Positions 61,401 through 64,000 of a DNA stretch of 64,000 bases are shown one piece after another. Each line of letters opens with the position of its first letter. Position 1 is the stretch's first letter. This DNA is from Orlajensenia sp037404875 (GTDB lineage Bacteria > Actinomycetota > Actinomycetes > Actinomycetales > Microbacteriaceae). A program made the position numbers and the translations under genes. The stretch lies in assembly GCF_037404875.1 (NCBI RefSeq), contig NZ_JBBELO010000026.1:1-64000 (forward strand), given 5' to 3'. Under the pieces are notes generated by a model. The model did no database searches. It saw nothing but the letters and a program-made list of their open reading frames with translations, and was not told where the DNA came from.

Positions 61401-64000
<2,600 letters not shown>

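Overview
The window is 64 kb of high-G+C (about 70 %) DNA from an actinobacterium, most probably a member of the Microbacteriaceae. Reasons: dense gene packing with many GTG starts and 4-nt start/stop overlaps; families typical of that group (DUF4307, DUF4245, a DUF6264-like protein, Rv1086-type cis-prenyltransferase, PIN-PhoH fusion); a very frequent hexamer GGATGC/GCATCC; and the inverted repeat CTTCGACAGGCTCAG that I associate with Microbacteriaceae genomes. It reads as ordinary chromosome: no phage, plasmid, IS, CRISPR, rRNA or tRNA gene was found.

Layout. 0-0.33 kb: array of inverted repeats. 0.4-3.1 kb: UDP-GlcNAc 2-epimerase and a membrane glycosyltransferase. 3.2-7.7 kb: TetR regulator, MFS transporter, PLP amino-acid deaminase/aldolase and a lactone oxidase, one coupled cassette. 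7.9-13.2 kb: a secreted Ala-rich protein, an ABC exporter, LemA-HtpX and a YcaQ-type glycosylase. 13.3-22.4 kb: AI-2E-family permease, threonine dehydratase, GreA, DUF4307, TrhA, a YgiC/YgiB-like pair, cis-prenyltransferase and a class V aminotransferase. 22.5-29.5 kb: PhoH2, fumarase, carbonic anhydrase, DUF4245, exonuclease VII and IspH, a block broadly syntenic with Mycobacterium tuberculosis Rv1080c-Rv1112. 29.5-38.1 kb: a frameshifted membrane-protein gene, class II aldolase beside two GlpX-type fructose bisphosphatases, an MFS transporter, RmuC, an exonuclease, a 20-bp repeat cluster and YchF. 38.1-38.6 kb: a small insert flanked by 20-bp repeats of the ychF 3' end. 38.7-44.7 kb: small accessory genes with two Fpg/Nei glycosylases. 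44.7-48.4 kb: gluconate operon (PRTase, gntK, gntP, GH88/105-like hydrolase). 48.6-53.4 kb: a VWA/solute-binding surface protein, an RraB-like protein, a DHA2 transporter and a hydrolase. 53.3-59 kb: NAD operon nrtR-nadA-nadB-nadC-nifS. 59.2-64 kb: a DUF2255 protein, then a tandem glycine riboswitch controlling gcvT-gcvH-gcvP; gcvP runs off the end.

How genes work together. NadA, NadB and NadC make nicotinate mononucleotide from aspartate; the coupled cysteine desulfurase probably supplies sulfur for the NadA cluster, and NrtR is the likely repressor. The gcv genes form the glycine cleavage system, switched by glycine. GntP imports gluconate and GntK phosphorylates it. Aldolase and GlpX enzymes serve gluconeogenesis. 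Ten genes have a -10 hexamer TANNNT exactly 6 nt upstream of the start codon, the arrangement expected for leaderless mRNAs; this also settles several start sites.

Nothing here is clearly a new defence or mobile system. The points most worth following are the ychF 3'-end duplication, the YgiC/YgiB-like pair, the leaderless-promoter pattern, the GGATGC enrichment, and the two dispersed repeat families.
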